The notes beneath the pieces are model-generated. The model saw only the letters and a list, made by a program, of their open reading frames with translations, did not search any database and had not been told where the DNA came from. This document shows, piece by piece, positions 38,072-48,170 of a DNA stretch of 64,000 nucleotides. The translations under genes were made by a program, and so were the position numbers. The stretch lies in assembly GCF_000238255.3 (NCBI RefSeq), contig NZ_CP011039.1, forward strand, positions 1,847,001-1,911,000, read 5' to 3'. Source of the DNA: Pseudoalteromonas spongiae UST010723-006. Lineage in GTDB: Bacteria; Pseudomonadota; Gammaproteobacteria; Enterobacterales; Alteromonadaceae. The stretch's first letter is position 1. The number at the start of each line of letters is the position of its first letter.

Positions 38072-38682
38072 AGTTGTTTTGCGATAAACTGAGATGCAAT
38101 TTCGGCTGCTGTTTGCCAATTTTGCAGTTGGGTTAAACCACTCGCTTTTCGTGGTACTAATGAATGATCCCCATCAGGGATCCAAAAAGTGTGCACATTA
38201 TCGCATACTGGATAACTTTCTACCTCATCTTTTTTACCAAAGGTATCACGCTCACCTTGAATTATTGCAAGTGGCGCGTTGAGATCAGGAAAATGTTCGA
38301 TTCGAAGCTTTTCTGGCTTGCCAGGTGGATGAAATGGGTAACCAAAAGCAACAACGCCCTTGACGCTTTGTTCACACGCCAACATTGATGCCATTCGTCC
38401 GCCCATTGATTTACCGCCAATAAATAAAGGTAAGTTAGCATCAACCTCTGAAAGTATGCTTTCAAAATAGGCTAATAGTTTTGGTGCTCGTTGAGGCGGG
38501 CGTTTTTTGCCCTCTAATTTGGCTTGCTGCATATACTCAAAATCAAATAAGCCAACTGTGACGCCTAATTTCGCTAAATTGTTGGCCATGGTGACCATAA
38601 ACTCTGAATCCATGCCTGCACCAGCACCGTGCGCCAAAATCAATTGCGCAATGGGTTTATCTGCATTTACCCAATTAATCAT
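38068..38682 (-). CDS. KANL3/Tex30-like alpha/beta hydrolase
   Basis: 204 residues, starting at the ATG at 38682 that overlaps the gcvA stop region and has an AGG upstream; an in-frame TTG at 38697 is less likely. Hydrolase features: LILAHGAGAGMDSEFM (oxyanion loop), nucleophile elbow GGKSMGGRMA with serine, Asp in IIQGERDTFG and His in GDHSLVPRK, a complete catalytic triad. Substrate unknown. Confidence 0.87.
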   Translation of the reverse strand: MINWVNADKPIAQLILAHGAGAGMDSEFMVTMANNLAKLGVTVGLFDFEYMQQAKLEGKKRPPQRAPKLLAYFESILSEVDANLPLFIGGKSMGGRMASMLACEQSVKGVVAFGYPFHPPGKPEKLRIEHFPDLNAPLAIIQGERDTFGKKDEVESYPVCDNVHTFWIPDGDHSLVPRKASGLTQLQNWQTAAEIASQFIAKQL

Positions 38683-39586
38683 TAAAACCTGCCTCAATCT
38701 GTTCTTTTTCTACCATGCTGAGCATCCACTCTTTAAATGCCACGATTTTACCTAATTCAGACTGCGATTCTCTCAGCACTAAATAAAAGGCATTTTTACT
38801 TTCTAAGTGATGGCTAAATGGCACTATTAATCGCCCAGAATCGATTTCTGGCTTGGCTAAAACACTGTTTACCAGTGCTATACCTTGCCCATGCACCGCG
38901 GCTTGCAATACCATTGAAGAGTGACTAAAAATAGGCCCCTGATTTACCCGCGAATTAGCAACGCCCAACGTTTTGAACCAACTTTTCCAAGGTTTACGTG
39001 TCATATCATGCAGCAATGTATGGTGCTGTAAGTCGTTTGGCTCTGCCAGCGGCTTGGGCCCGTTTAACAATAACGGACTGCATAAGGGCACTAAGTATTC
39101 GGTATGAAGTTTGTGACTTTGTACGCCACTCCAATGACCGCGACCATAATAAATCGCCACATCAACATCATCAGTTAACGAGTTTTCGTCTAAATCTTGC
39201 GCTTTAATACGAATATCAATCTCCGGATGCAACTCGTTAAACGCTTGCAAGCGTGGTACCAACCATTGAATTGCAAAACTCGGGGTTAAACTTACTGCTA
39301 CCGAACCTTTTGCACCGCGTGCTAATAACTTTTCTGTTGCATCAACCAATTGGGTGAATATTTCTTTAATATCGAGAAAATACGCCTGCCCTTCTTCTGT
39401 TAGTAACAGTGAACGATTTCGCCTTAAAAATAGTTTTAAGCCTAAGTGTTCTTCTAAGGTTTTAATTTGATGACTAACAGCGGCTTGTGTAACAAACAGC
39501 TCGTCTGCTGCTTTGGTAAAGCTTAAATTACGGGCGGCTGCTTCAAACGCTTTGAGTGAGTTTAGCGGGGGCAATCTTCTCGACAT
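38675..39586 (-). CDS. gcvA: LysR-type regulator GcvA
   Basis: 303 residues. The N-terminal winged helix (LPPLNSLKAFEAAARNLSFTKAADELFVTQAAVSHQIKTLE, given here in pieces as PLNSLKAF, SFTKAA, VTQAAVSHQI) is typical of GcvA, which activates the glycine cleavage operon with glycine and, in enterics, drives the divergent small RNA gene gcvB. A substrate-binding domain follows (SLTPSFAIQWLVPRL, GQGIALV). The genes downstream overlap it, so it heads the hydrolase-DUF423-rlmM operon. Confidence 0.88.
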   Translation of the reverse strand: MSRRLPPLNSLKAFEAAARNLSFTKAADELFVTQAAVSHQIKTLEEHLGLKLFLRRNRSLLLTEEGQAYFLDIKEIFTQLVDATEKLLARGAKGSVAVSLTPSFAIQWLVPRLQAFNELHPEIDIRIKAQDLDENSLTDDVDVAIYYGRGHWSGVQSHKLHTEYLVPLCSPLLLNGPKPLAEPNDLQHHTLLHDMTRKPWKSWFKTLGVANSRVNQGPIFSHSSMVLQAAVHGQGIALVNSVLAKPEIDSGRLIVPFSHHLESKNAFYLVLRESQSELGKIVAFKEWMLSMVEKEQIEAGFND

Positions 39587-40070
39587 GACAACCTGATGAC
39601 GTATTCATTAGTTTTTTTTATCTGAATGCATTATAAATCATCGTTTTTAAAAGGCAAACAACTTGGTTATTATTTACTCCGAGAGGAAAAACTGCCAACC
39701 AAATTATAGTTTTCCCCCTTAATCATTTAAGTAGCATTTTAGAACTTAGATATTTATGCAACCCAGATGCATAAATTGAGTTTGTTTAATTTAGGCAAAC
39801 TTAGTGATTTTTAGCAGCATAAAATAAGCGTTACACTGCGAATAACCTGCTGCTGAAACTCAAACAATTAAAACGTGGGTTATTCACGTTTAATCTGCCC
39901 AATAAAAAAGACGCATATTGCGTCTTTTTTAATGCCTTTTATGCAAAGGTGTTCGAGCGTGTTGACCTTTATGGTTTAAATTCTGTTCATATCCAAACCG
40001 TTTTGATCGCGGCGTCGCTTTGCAGGCCTAGTTGGCTAAACCAAAAAGTGACAACAAAGAGCATAACCCG
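39587..40070. other. 484-base spacer between gcvA and mrpG; candidate small-RNA locus
   Basis: No protein gene. It holds the gcvA upstream region, then on the plus strand two competing small stems (GAATAACC 39839-39846 with GGTTATTC 39878-39885; AAACGTG 39871-39877 with CACGTTT 39885-39891) and a strong terminator at 39904-39930. In enterics this position, divergent from gcvA, holds the gcvB small RNA. The GU-rich GcvB target-binding block was not found, so identity is open; the terminator may simply belong to the mrp operon. Confidence 0.35.
39904..39930. terminator. Strong bidirectional terminator
   Basis: A 12-base stem (AAAAAAGACGCA and complement) with loop TAT and six-base A and T runs. 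It lies 140 bases after mrpG on the minus strand, and would also end any plus-strand transcript starting near gcvA. Confidence 0.85.
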
Positions 40071-40400
40071 CTAATCTTCTTCGATGTTTTCTACACCTTT
40101 AGTGCCTTTGTGAGCTTTTAATTTGTGATGAATTGCCGTTTTAATTAGCATATAGCCACTGATTGGTGCCGTGATCAGTAAAAAGATCGATATCAAAATT
40201 TCTTTCGCGCTTGGCTCATTAACGATTGCACTAAAATAAACAATAGAAGCAATCAGCACACCCGCCATGCCTAACGTAGTTGCCTTAGTTGGACCATGTA
40301 AACGCATAAAGAAGTCCGGCATACGGTTCATACCAATTGAACCGATTAGAATAAACACGCCGCCTAACAACAACAGTAGTGAAACAATAATCTCTGCCAT
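40071..40400 (-). CDS. mrpG: Na+/H+ antiporter subunit G (MrpG/MnhG)
   Basis: 109 residues, three membrane helices, with the family block RMPDFFMRLHGPTKATTLG. Last gene of the mrpA(B)CDEFG operon, 5 bases after mrpF. MrpG is a small structural subunit of the multisubunit antiporter. Confidence 0.92.
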   Translation of the reverse strand: MAEIIVSLLLLLGGVFILIGSIGMNRMPDFFMRLHGPTKATTLGMAGVLIASIVYFSAIVNEPSAKEILISIFLLITAPISGYMLIKTAIHHKLKAHKGTKGVENIEED

Positions 40401-40405
40401 AATAA

Positions 40406-40675
40406 TTACTCTATAATATCGCCGCGTAAAAGAAACTTACAAATTGCCACCGTACTGACAAACCCGAGCATGGCAATCAACAATGCTGCTTCAAAATAAA
40501 GCTCTGACGCCACTTTAATTCCGTACAATACAATAAGCGCAATACTGTTTATATACATGGTATCAAGCGCTAAGATGCGATCTGGCACAGATGGTCCGAG
40601 AATTAGGCGCCATAAATTAAGTAACAGTGATACGCCAATCATTGCCGATACAATTAGTATAACGGTGCTTAACAT
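40406..40675 (-). CDS. mrpF: Na+/H+ antiporter subunit F (MrpF/MnhF)
   Basis: 89 residues, three membrane helices, with the family signature GPSVPDRILALDTMYIN. It overlaps the end of mrpE by 7 bases, so translation is probably coupled. Confidence 0.93.
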   Translation of the reverse strand: MLSTVILIVSAMIGVSLLLNLWRLILGPSVPDRILALDTMYINSIALIVLYGIKVASELYFEAALLIAMLGFVSTVAICKFLLRGDIIE

Positions 40676-41205
40676 TGAAAAATCTCCTTAAGCGGTGCTT
40701 CATAACGGCTTTTAATCGTCGCAATTAGTTCTGCTTCGTCATCTAAGTCAAGAACATGAATAAGCAAATAACGCTGCGTCACTTCTTCGCCCTCGTCTAA
40801 CGACTCAGGAAACGGATACACCTCTGCACTCACAGTACCCGGTGTTAAGGAAACTGTGCTCGCTAGTATGGTGATTGGCATTTCATGAGTTAAATCAAGC
40901 GGTACTTTTACAAACGCCGGACGCAATTTTTTAATTGGCCCTAAAATCAGAAACGCTACTTGCACATTGGCGGTAACAATATCGTATAACACCAATAAAA
41001 AGTGCTTAAACGCAAGCCACTTTCGCATAATCAGCGGCTGAGGCTCACGAAAGCGTAGCGTTGCAAGTGGGATCACTGTAGCTAGAATAGCTCCTAACAC
41101 GATATGCCCGAGCGAATAGCTGTTATTTAGCAGTAACCAGACGAAAAACAATAAAATGCTTCGAAATGGTGTTGGAAAAAGACTAAAGCGAGCTTCAAAA
41201 CGCAT
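40669..41205 (-). CDS. mrpE: Na+/H+ antiporter subunit E (MrpE/MnhE)
   Basis: 178 residues. Hydrophobic N-terminal part (LLFFVWLLLNNSYSLGHIVLG) followed by a cytoplasmic domain with the signature ILASTVSLTPGTVSAE. It lies one base after mrpD and overlaps mrpF. Confidence 0.93.
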   Translation of the reverse strand: MRFEARFSLFPTPFRSILLFFVWLLLNNSYSLGHIVLGAILATVIPLATLRFREPQPLIMRKWLAFKHFLLVLYDIVTANVQVAFLILGPIKKLRPAFVKVPLDLTHEMPITILASTVSLTPGTVSAEVYPFPESLDEGEEVTQRYLLIHVLDLDDEAELIATIKSRYEAPLKEIFQC

Positions 41206-41206
41206 C

Positions 41207-42709
41207 TTACTTGCCTCCTAATACAGCTTGTTGCAAGCCAAGGGTATCAAATACTTGTGTTGCGGCAAGCGTGGTAATTTCGCTGATCGGTCCTGCGAAA
41301 ATACTTAATAGTGGCGAACAAAGCAACAAGCTGATTACGCCCACTAACTGACAACTCGTTGCCTTTGTCTCTGACGGCTCTTGCCCGTTATGACGCCAAA
41401 ACAGCTGCGAACCTGCGCGTGTAAGCGTTACCAATACAAGTAAAGATACAACCAAATAAACTGCCCAGAACCAAGCTGCTTTATCAACGTTGAGGGCTTC
41501 TTGTAATAACCAAACTTTACCAATAAACCCTGAGAACGGAGGCATACCAACCACAGCAAGCACAAACACAATAAAGCTGGTACCCAATAAAATAGGTTGC
41601 CCAATTGGTTTGGCTGGCACAAGACGTACACCTACTTTGCCTCGCTGTTTACCAATCACATCTGCTAGTAAAAATAAGCCCGCTGTCACCAATGTTGAAT
41701 GCACTAAATAATACAGCGCTGCCGCAATTGCGCCTGGCGTATTAAATGCCACAGCAGCGATTAACGTCCCTATCGATACAATAACAAGATTTGCCACAAT
41801 CATACGAAGATCTTTACTGGCAAGTACGCCCAACATACCGATAACTAATGTGATAATTGCTGCAGGCCATAACCACACTTGTGCGATATGGGTGCTTGTA
41901 TCATTTGGGTCAACAAAAATTGTTGGGTAAACACGAATAATCGCGTAAATACCAACTTTGGTCATAATCGCAAATAACGCGGCAACCACTGGCAGTGCCG
42001 ATGCATAAGTTGCCGGCAGCCAAAATTGCAATGGGATCACTGCTGCTTTAAGTGCAAACACGATAAGTAACAGCATGCCACCGATATTTAATAGTGCTCG
42101 GTCATCGCCCGATAACTGCGCCGCTTTTGCCGCCATGTCTGCAATATTTAAGGTACCTAACACGCCGTATAAAATACCGAGTGCAACCAAGAACACACTT
42201 GAGCCTACCAAGTTTAAAACCACGTAATGCAACGCAGATTGCGTTTTGTGTTTATCAGAGCTGTGCATCAATAATGCATACGATGAAATCAGTAAGACTT
42301 CAAAGAATACAAAGAGGTTAAATAAGTCGCCCGTTAAAAATGCACCGTTCACACCTAACAATAAGAAATGTAATAGTGGGTGGAAGAAGCTACCGGCTTC
42401 ATCATCACCACACAGTGAATAAAGTACACAAATCAGCGCAAGAAAAGATGTCAGTGTCACTAACAGTGATGACATTACGTCGGCTACTAATACAATGCCA
42501 AAAGGTGCCTGCCAATTACCGATAGCATAAACAAATATTTCACCAGACAGCGCATTGTTTAGCATATAGCCGCTTACTACAAGAGTAAGCAATGCCATGA
42601 TGCTTGAAACAATGCGTCGCGCTTGTAAGTTTTTCCCCGATGGTGGTAGTAATAATAAAATACCAGCCAACATCGGCACTAAAACGGGCAAAGATACAAA
42701 ATGTGGCAC
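41207..42709 (-). CDS. mrpD: Na+/H+ antiporter subunit D (MrpD/MnhD)
   Basis: 500 residues with about 14 membrane helices, homologous to the NuoN/NuoM antiporter-like subunits of complex I. Seen: GVNGAFLTGDLFNLFVFFEVLLISSYALL (helix with the key Glu, given as motif FFEVL), and a second conserved region LKAAVIPLQFWLP with the proton-path Lys. Contributes one of the ion-translocating channels. Confidence 0.94.
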   Translation of the reverse strand: MPHFVSLPVLVPMLAGILLLLPPSGKNLQARRIVSSIMALLTLVVSGYMLNNALSGEIFVYAIGNWQAPFGIVLVADVMSSLLVTLTSFLALICVLYSLCGDDEAGSFFHPLLHFLLLGVNGAFLTGDLFNLFVFFEVLLISSYALLMHSSDKHKTQSALHYVVLNLVGSSVFLVALGILYGVLGTLNIADMAAKAAQLSGDDRALLNIGGMLLLIVFALKAAVIPLQFWLPATYASALPVVAALFAIMTKVGIYAIIRVYPTIFVDPNDTSTHIAQVWLWPAAIITLVIGMLGVLASKDLRMIVANLVIVSIGTLIAAVAFNTPGAIAAALYYLVHSTLVTAGLFLLADVIGKQRGKVGVRLVPAKPIGQPILLGTSFIVFVLAVVGMPPFSGFIGKVWLLQEALNVDKAAWFWAVYLVVSLLVLVTLTRAGSQLFWRHNGQEPSETKATSCQLVGVISLLLCSPLLSIFAGPISEITTLAATQVFDTLGLQQAVLGGK

Positions 42710-42714
42710 GTATA

Positions 42715-43056
42715 CTACTCCTTGCCTTTAATCTTCGGGAAACGCGCATGTACATGGTCATGCCCTAAATCTGCGCGTGCACGTATGGCAAGAATCACCA
42801 CAAATGCCGTCATCGCAAAGCCAATTACAATGGCCGTTAGTACCAGCGCTTGTGGCAGAGGATCAGCATATTGTGCTGATTCACCTAATACTGCAGCCTT
42901 GTTACTGTGAATTCGACCTGATGCAAAAAGAAACAGGTTAACCCCGTACGACATCATAGTAAGCCCTAACACCACTGGAAAGGTTCTGCCACGTAAAATT
43001 AAAAATACACCGCAGGCAAATAACACCCCAACGCATGTTGCATAGAGTACTTCCAT
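42715..43056 (-). CDS. mrpC: Na+/H+ antiporter subunit C (MrpC/MnhC)
   Basis: 113 residues with three membrane helices, homologous to NuoK. The block DPLPQALVLTAIVIGFAMTAF is diagnostic. Its ATG overlaps the mrpA stop by one base. Confidence 0.94.
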   Translation of the reverse strand: MEVLYATCVGVLFACGVFLILRGRTFPVVLGLTMMSYGVNLFLFASGRIHSNKAAVLGESAQYADPLPQALVLTAIVIGFAMTAFVVILAIRARADLGHDHVHARFPKIKGKE

Positions 43057-45848
43057 TATTTTGCCTCCTTCGGTTGGCTAGCTAATGTGAGTTTACCTAG
43101 GCTTGCTAGAATCATTAAGGTTGCACCCACTACCGTTAAATAAACACCTAAATCAAATGCAATCGCACTTGCTAGTTCAATTTTACCGATAAACGGAATA
43201 TCAAAGTATTCGAACCAAGACGTCAGGAATGGTCTGTCGAAGAACCAGCTACCGATACCCGTTACAAAAGCAATCGCAATACCGAATGCAATAATCTTAC
43301 GGTAATTAATATCCAGTCGCTCATAGATCCAATCTGAACCACGTGCAATGTATTGTAAAATCATGGCTATCGCGGTAATCAAGCCAGCGATAAAACCACC
43401 ACCTGGTAAGTTATGACCGCGCAAGAAAATATACACACTTACCATAAGTGCTAATGGCAATAATGCTTGAGAAATACTGGCAAGTAGCATTGGGTAACGC
43501 TCAATAGCCCACGGACGCCCTTCACCATCACTTGCTGGCATAAAGAGCGGTAAGTTAAGTAACAATTTGTAGATACCCAACGCCGCAATACCTAATACGG
43601 TAATTTCGCCTAAGGTATCAAAACCACGGAAATCAACCAGAATCACGTTTACAACGTTAGTACCACCGCCACCAGTTTTCGCGTTTTCAACGAAGAACTG
43701 TGAAATTGAATTAAGCGGACGAGTCATAATTGCATAACAGATAGAACCAATAATCACACCTACCGCCGATGCAATACCCACATCACGAACAAGACGCAGC
43801 GACGTTGACTCTTTTGGTGTGCGATGTGGCAAGAAAAACAGTGCCAACATCAGCAGTACAATTGTCACTACTTCTACTGTTAACTGCGTCAGTGCTAAAT
43901 CAGGCGCAGAAAAACGTGTAAACGCTACCGATACCATTAAACCTACAATCGAAATCATTAATAACGATGTCATACGTGAACGGTGGCAAATTACAGTCGC
44001 AACTGCACCAACAATAAGTAAGCCTGCGCCAATCACATTATGCGGATCGATTGGTTGCGGCGTTTGGTCACCTGCCAGTTCCAACATATCAAACAGTGGA
44101 ATACCTGCAAACACCAAAACAGTCACCAACAACCAAGCAATGTAACGCTGTAGTGAACCTGTTTCCATGCGGTACATTATCTTTTCAGACACTGTCGCAA
44201 TGCTATCTAACGCATTTAAAAACGCTGATTTAGGGTCCACATCGGGTAATGACGCGTTAAATTGGAATAAATACTTGCGCTGCCAGTAAATTAATAAACC
44301 AATGGTTACGGCAAGAAAACTCATAAGCAGTGGTAAATTCAAACCATGCCAAATTGCTAAGCTGTATTGTGGCAAACTACCATCGCCAATCACCGCTAGC
44401 GATGCACTCGCCAGAAGCGAATCAACAACAAAATTCGGGAACATACCAACGATAATACACAGTGCCACAAGTACTTCTACCGGCACGCGCATATAGCGTG
44501 GCGGTTCATGAATTTCTTTGCTGATACCAACTGGCTCACCGTTAAAGAATACATCGTGAATAAAGCGCATTGAATACGCCACCGAGAACGCACCTGCTAG
44601 GGTTGCGAGTACCGGAATAAGCCAAGACATTGAGCCAAGCACGTGCTGATGTAAGGTTTCAGCAAAGAACATCTCTTTTGATAAGAAACCATTTAGCAGC
44701 GGCACACCTGCCATTGAAGCGGCTGCAACCATAGCAAGCGTTGCGGTATACGGTAAATACTTCCATAAGCCATTAAGCTTACGCATATCGCGAGAGCCGG
44801 TTTCATGGTCAATAATACCGGTTGCCATAAACAGTGACGCTTTAAATGTCGCGTGGTTAATAATATGAAAAATCGCAGCAACTGCTGCCATTTCAGTATC
44901 TAAACCGAGTAATAAGGTAATTAAACCTAAGTGCGAAATCGTTGAATACGCCAATAAACCTTTTAAGTCATGTTTAAATAACGCAACGTAAGCACCGACA
45001 ATTAAGGTTGCCAGACCGGTCAAAGTGACAATAGCAAACCACAGCTCAGTACCTGATAGCGCTGGATAAAAACGCGCAAGTAAAAAGATACCTGCTTTTA
45101 CCATAGTCGCCGAGTGTAAATACGCACTTACCGGAGTCGGTGCGGCCATCGCATGTGGCAACCAAAAGTGGAATGGGAACTGAGCCGACTTGGTAAAGGC
45201 GCCTAGAAGAATCAAAATTAATGTAACAGGATAAAGCGCGTGTTCTTTAATTATGTGGCCGTTATTTAAAATATCATCAAGATTGTAACTGCCAACAATG
45301 TTACCGACTAAAATCAGACCTGCAAGCAAGGCTAAACCACCGCCGCCGGTAATGGTAAGTGCCATGCGCGCGCCTTGACGTGCTTCGGATGTATGCCACC
45401 AATAGCTGATTAATAAAAATGAGCTAATACTGGTAAGCTCCCAGAACACCCACATTTGAATGACGTTGTTAGACAACACAATGCCAAGCATTGCTGTCAT
45501 AAACAGCATTAAAAAAGTATAGAAACGCGCCATATTGTCTTTACTACTGAGGTAGTAGCGCGCATACAAAATAATTAGCAAACCTATGCCTAAAATCATT
45601 AGGCAGAAAAGAAGCGCTAATCCATCAAGTCGAAAACTGAGATTAATTCCAAGCAGCGGGATCCATTGCACACTTTCTCTTAGCACATTGCCATCAAGCA
45701 CAGCTGATGTGTGATAAAGAACAATGGCAAGCGCTACAACCGGAAATATTGCAATTGATAATGCAGCGTAGGTACGCGAAAGTTTATTCGTCGTCGCTGC
45801 AAATAAGCTGCCTAATAGGGATAACACAGGTATCCACATTAATGACAT
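43056..45848 (-). CDS. mrpA: Na+/H+ antiporter subunit A fused to subunit B (MrpAB)
   Basis: 930 residues. The N-terminal 500 residues are NuoL-like ([15 protein letters not shown] with the functional Glu, [15 protein letters not shown] with the Lys, [14 protein letters not shown]). Next comes the MrpA-specific NuoJ-like region ([27 protein letters not shown]), and the last 150 residues match MrpB ([15 protein letters not shown] and the final [11 protein letters not shown]). The A-B fusion is why no separate mrpB is present; this is the group 2 organisation common in Gram-negatives. The complex exports Na+ for proton entry, giving salt and alkali tolerance suited to sea water. Confidence 0.95.
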   Translation of the reverse strand: MSLMWIPVLSLLGSLFAATTNKLSRTYAALSIAIFPVVALAIVLYHTSAVLDGNVLRESVQWIPLLGINLSFRLDGLALLFCLMILGIGLLIILYARYYLSSKDNMARFYTFLMLFMTAMLGIVLSNNVIQMWVFWELTSISSFLLISYWWHTSEARQGARMALTITGGGGLALLAGLILVGNIVGSYNLDDILNNGHIIKEHALYPVTLILILLGAFTKSAQFPFHFWLPHAMAAPTPVSAYLHSATMVKAGIFLLARFYPALSGTELWFAIVTLTGLATLIVGAYVALFKHDLKGLLAYSTISHLGLITLLLGLDTEMAAVAAIFHIINHATFKASLFMATGIIDHETGSRDMRKLNGLWKYLPYTATLAMVAAASMAGVPLLNGFLSKEMFFAETLHQHVLGSMSWLIPVLATLAGAFSVAYSMRFIHDVFFNGEPVGISKEIHEPPRYMRVPVEVLVALCIIVGMFPNFVVDSLLASASLAVIGDGSLPQYSLAIWHGLNLPLLMSFLAVTIGLLIYWQRKYLFQFNASLPDVDPKSAFLNALDSIATVSEKIMYRMETGSLQRYIAWLLVTVLVFAGIPLFDMLELAGDQTPQPIDPHNVIGAGLLIVGAVATVICHRSRMTSLLMISIVGLMVSVAFTRFSAPDLALTQLTVEVVTIVLLMLALFFLPHRTPKESTSLRLVRDVGIASAVGVIIGSICYAIMTRPLNSISQFFVENAKTGGGGTNVVNVILVDFRGFDTLGEITVLGIAALGIYKLLLNLPLFMPASDGEGRPWAIERYPMLLASISQALLPLALMVSVYIFLRGHNLPGGGFIAGLITAIAMILQYIARGSDWIYERLDINYRKIIAFGIAIAFVTGIGSWFFDRPFLTSWFEYFDIPFIGKIELASAIAFDLGVYLTVVGATLMILASLGKLTLASQPKEAK

Positions 45849-46093
45849 AGTTTTATCCTTTGGCTTTTCCCTATTTTTACAACAAGGTTAAAGCGTGAGT
45901 TATGCTAGCAAGTAAGTTGCGTAGCCGCGCGTGATTGCGCTATGCATACATTTTTATATTTATACGTTAAAAACGCCTGTCATGTCTAGATTAAGCGTAT
46001 GTAATTGAACACAAAACAAGCCATTTCGCAGTTTTAATAAATATAGTGTAAATACTAAATAAAGACTATTGAAAAAGGATGTAAATCTTTTAA

Positions 46094-47176
46094 CTACAAG
46101 CTGTTAAATTCGCTCATAGCCTGTTTTAGCCAAGTTTCATATAAATTGGGTAGTGGCAGATCAAGCAGCTCTAGATTTGAGGTTGATTTAACCGGCTTGT
46201 ACGCCCGCCCCTCTGCCTGATTACAGGTGTTGGTCAAATACCAAGTGTGCCCGTCAACCTTCAGCGTGCGGGTAACTTCTTTTTTCTTTGGCACAACAAT
46301 TAAGTTTTTAGCGATGCGAGTTGGTTTTGTCACATTGCACAGTCGCTTTGCCAGTTGTTTTTTAAGTGGATACTCATCAATAAAACCGTACAAGTGCATT
46401 AGTTCATGCAGTAATACACGCTCTGATTGTTGAGAACGCATAAAAACATAATTACCCGACGCGTTAGCAATACCCATTTCGCTAAAAAATGCGATTTTAT
46501 CGTGCGAAAGCTGTGAAAACGCTTTTTTATCAAGTATTTCGCAGCGTATGCGCCTTCCGGCTGCACCACTACATCGTAATTTAGAACGATCAAAGTAAAC
46601 AGGCTGACTTAAACACACGGGCAGCGAAAACGCTTTTTCAAAACGCTGCTTTAGCTGAGTGACCTGGTTGTAAGCCTTAAAATCAGTTACCGCTAGCATT
46701 ATCTTTTGCGTGCATTGCTCGTTTTTATAAATCGGCACTAATTGATGCGCTGTTGCCGCAAGCGGTAAACCAAGTGCCATTGCAACGCGAGTCTGTTGTT
46801 TGTGTGTTAGCGGCCAAGGGAAATCATGCAGCGCTTGCCACTGCTTTGCTTCTTCATAATGGGCAGCTAACTGTTCTCTTGCAATCAGTGAGCCCTGCTT
46901 TGCCGCGCTGATTAACGTGGATTGGTACAAATGTTGGTTATTTGAAAACTCATTGGCAAGCAGCGCCATCGCATCGGCGTTTTGATTATTGGCATAGACA
47001 CGTAAATGGGCGATTGAATGGTGATAAGTTTGCACATTTGGCAATATTGCGCGCTCTGCCAAAGTTGCATAATACGGGTTTGGAAAAGCAGAAAACGCCT
47101 GTAACAGGCGTTTTTCGTTATAACAGTAACTTGAAGTAAGAAAGCTACTTAAAAAGAGGACAGTTAACCACTTCAC
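46094..47176 (-). CDS. Secreted HExxH metallopeptidase-like protein with SEL1/TPR-like N-terminus
   Basis: 360 residues. A signal peptide (MKWLTVLFLSSFLTSSYC) is followed by a helical region resembling SEL1/TPR repeats (ADAMALLANEFSNNQ, STLISAAKQGSLIAREQLAAHYEEAKQW) and then a domain with HELMH at 257-261 followed by GFIDEY, that is HExxHxxG-F-x-D-E, like metzincin-type zinc peptidases. Several cysteines suggest disulfides. The GTG start overlaps the nlpI stop (GTGA), so the two are translationally coupled. I do not recognise a named family; activity is inferred from the motif only. Confidence 0.75.
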   Translation of the reverse strand: MKWLTVLFLSSFLTSSYCYNEKRLLQAFSAFPNPYYATLAERAILPNVQTYHHSIAHLRVYANNQNADAMALLANEFSNNQHLYQSTLISAAKQGSLIAREQLAAHYEEAKQWQALHDFPWPLTHKQQTRVAMALGLPLAATAHQLVPIYKNEQCTQKIMLAVTDFKAYNQVTQLKQRFEKAFSLPVCLSQPVYFDRSKLRCSGAAGRRIRCEILDKKAFSQLSHDKIAFFSEMGIANASGNYVFMRSQQSERVLLHELMHLYGFIDEYPLKKQLAKRLCNVTKPTRIAKNLIVVPKKKEVTRTLKVDGHTWYLTNTCNQAEGRAYKPVKSTSNLELLDLPLPNLYETWLKQAMSEFNSL

Positions 47177-48075
47177 TGTATTTCGTCAGGTGTTTGCTCG
47201 TCACTGTATAGTAAACGTAGCTCTAAGCGAGCATATTTATATTCAACAAATTCATACACGTTAGTTGCCATTGCCAAATTAAAATAATCTTCTGCTTTAA
47301 GCGGCTTATTATCAGCTACGGCATCTTTTGCCAGGTAGAAATACGCTTCACATAAACGCTCTAAGTACTCACGGTGGCTGGTTAAGTCTTTTTGCACATT
47401 AAGTAATAAATCGCGCTCGCTTAGCTCACCTAAAAAGTATTGTACAAGCTGATACGACCAACGTGATTTATCGAGTTTTTCAGCATGTTGCTGTAACTCG
47501 GTTAGCGCGCGCGTTGCATCTACTTCTCGCGTTGCTAAATAAACCCATACAGCACGATATGAATCGCTATCGTCAGCATTTAAGAATTTTTTTAAGTCGC
47601 GCTCTGCTAAATCAGGACGCGATCCGTAATAAAGTGCAATACCACGGTTTAAATAAGCATACTGATGTTCTGGTAATAGCTCGATTACCGCATCAAAGCT
47701 TTCATAGGCTTGTTCATACTGCATCGCTAAGGTGTAGTAAATTCCAGTAAAATTATACACTTCAGCAAAATCAGGCTTTAGCTTTAACGCATAGTTAAAA
47801 TCAAGGCGAGCGAGTGTTGATAAACCAACGCTATCGTATAGTGCACCGCGTTTATGGTGTAGTGCGGCACGTTGCTCGGTGGTAATTTCAGGACTATTTA
47901 GCGCTTGATTAATACGTGCAATTTCCAACTCTTTACGGAAGTCGTGTTGTAATGGACCCGCAAAAGGCACATTAACAACCGGGTGGTCGCCCTGTTCAAC
48001 ATCATTTGTCGCCTGACAGCCGACTAGGCTCGCGCCTATCGCTAAAGTTGCAAGAAGCCGTTTCAATTTATTCAC
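47173..48075 (-). CDS. nlpI: Lipoprotein NlpI
   Basis: 300 residues. A lipobox LVGC lipidates Cys20. TPR repeats fill the mature protein (AALHHKRGALYDSVGLSTLARLDF in part, ALKLKPDFAEVYNFTGIYY, HQYAYLNRGIALYY). In E. coli NlpI is an outer-membrane adaptor that brings murein endopeptidases such as MepS to the protease Prc. It starts at GTG with an AAGGA site and lies downstream of pnp as in enterics. The overlapping downstream peptidase gene is a potential functional partner. Confidence 0.92.
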   Translation of the reverse strand: MNKLKRLLATLAIGASLVGCQATNDVEQGDHPVVNVPFAGPLQHDFRKELEIARINQALNSPEITTEQRAALHHKRGALYDSVGLSTLARLDFNYALKLKPDFAEVYNFTGIYYTLAMQYEQAYESFDAVIELLPEHQYAYLNRGIALYYGSRPDLAERDLKKFLNADDSDSYRAVWVYLATREVDATRALTELQQHAEKLDKSRWSYQLVQYFLGELSERDLLLNVQKDLTSHREYLERLCEAYFYLAKDAVADNKPLKAEDYFNLAMATNVYEFVEYKYARLELRLLYSDEQTPDEIQ

Positions 48076-48118
48076 TAAAATCTATCCTTAAAATTAACTG
48101 CTCTGCTATTAGAGCATA

Positions 48119-48146
48119 AAAAAAGGGGCTATTCAGCCCCTTTTTT
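48119..48146 (-). terminator. Intrinsic terminator after pnp
   Basis: A stem AAAAAGGGGCT/AGCCCCTTTTT with a four-base loop and a six-base T run on the minus strand, between pnp and nlpI. Confidence 0.88.
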
Positions 48147-48170
48147 ATCGCTAAGTCTTATTTAGTCGAC

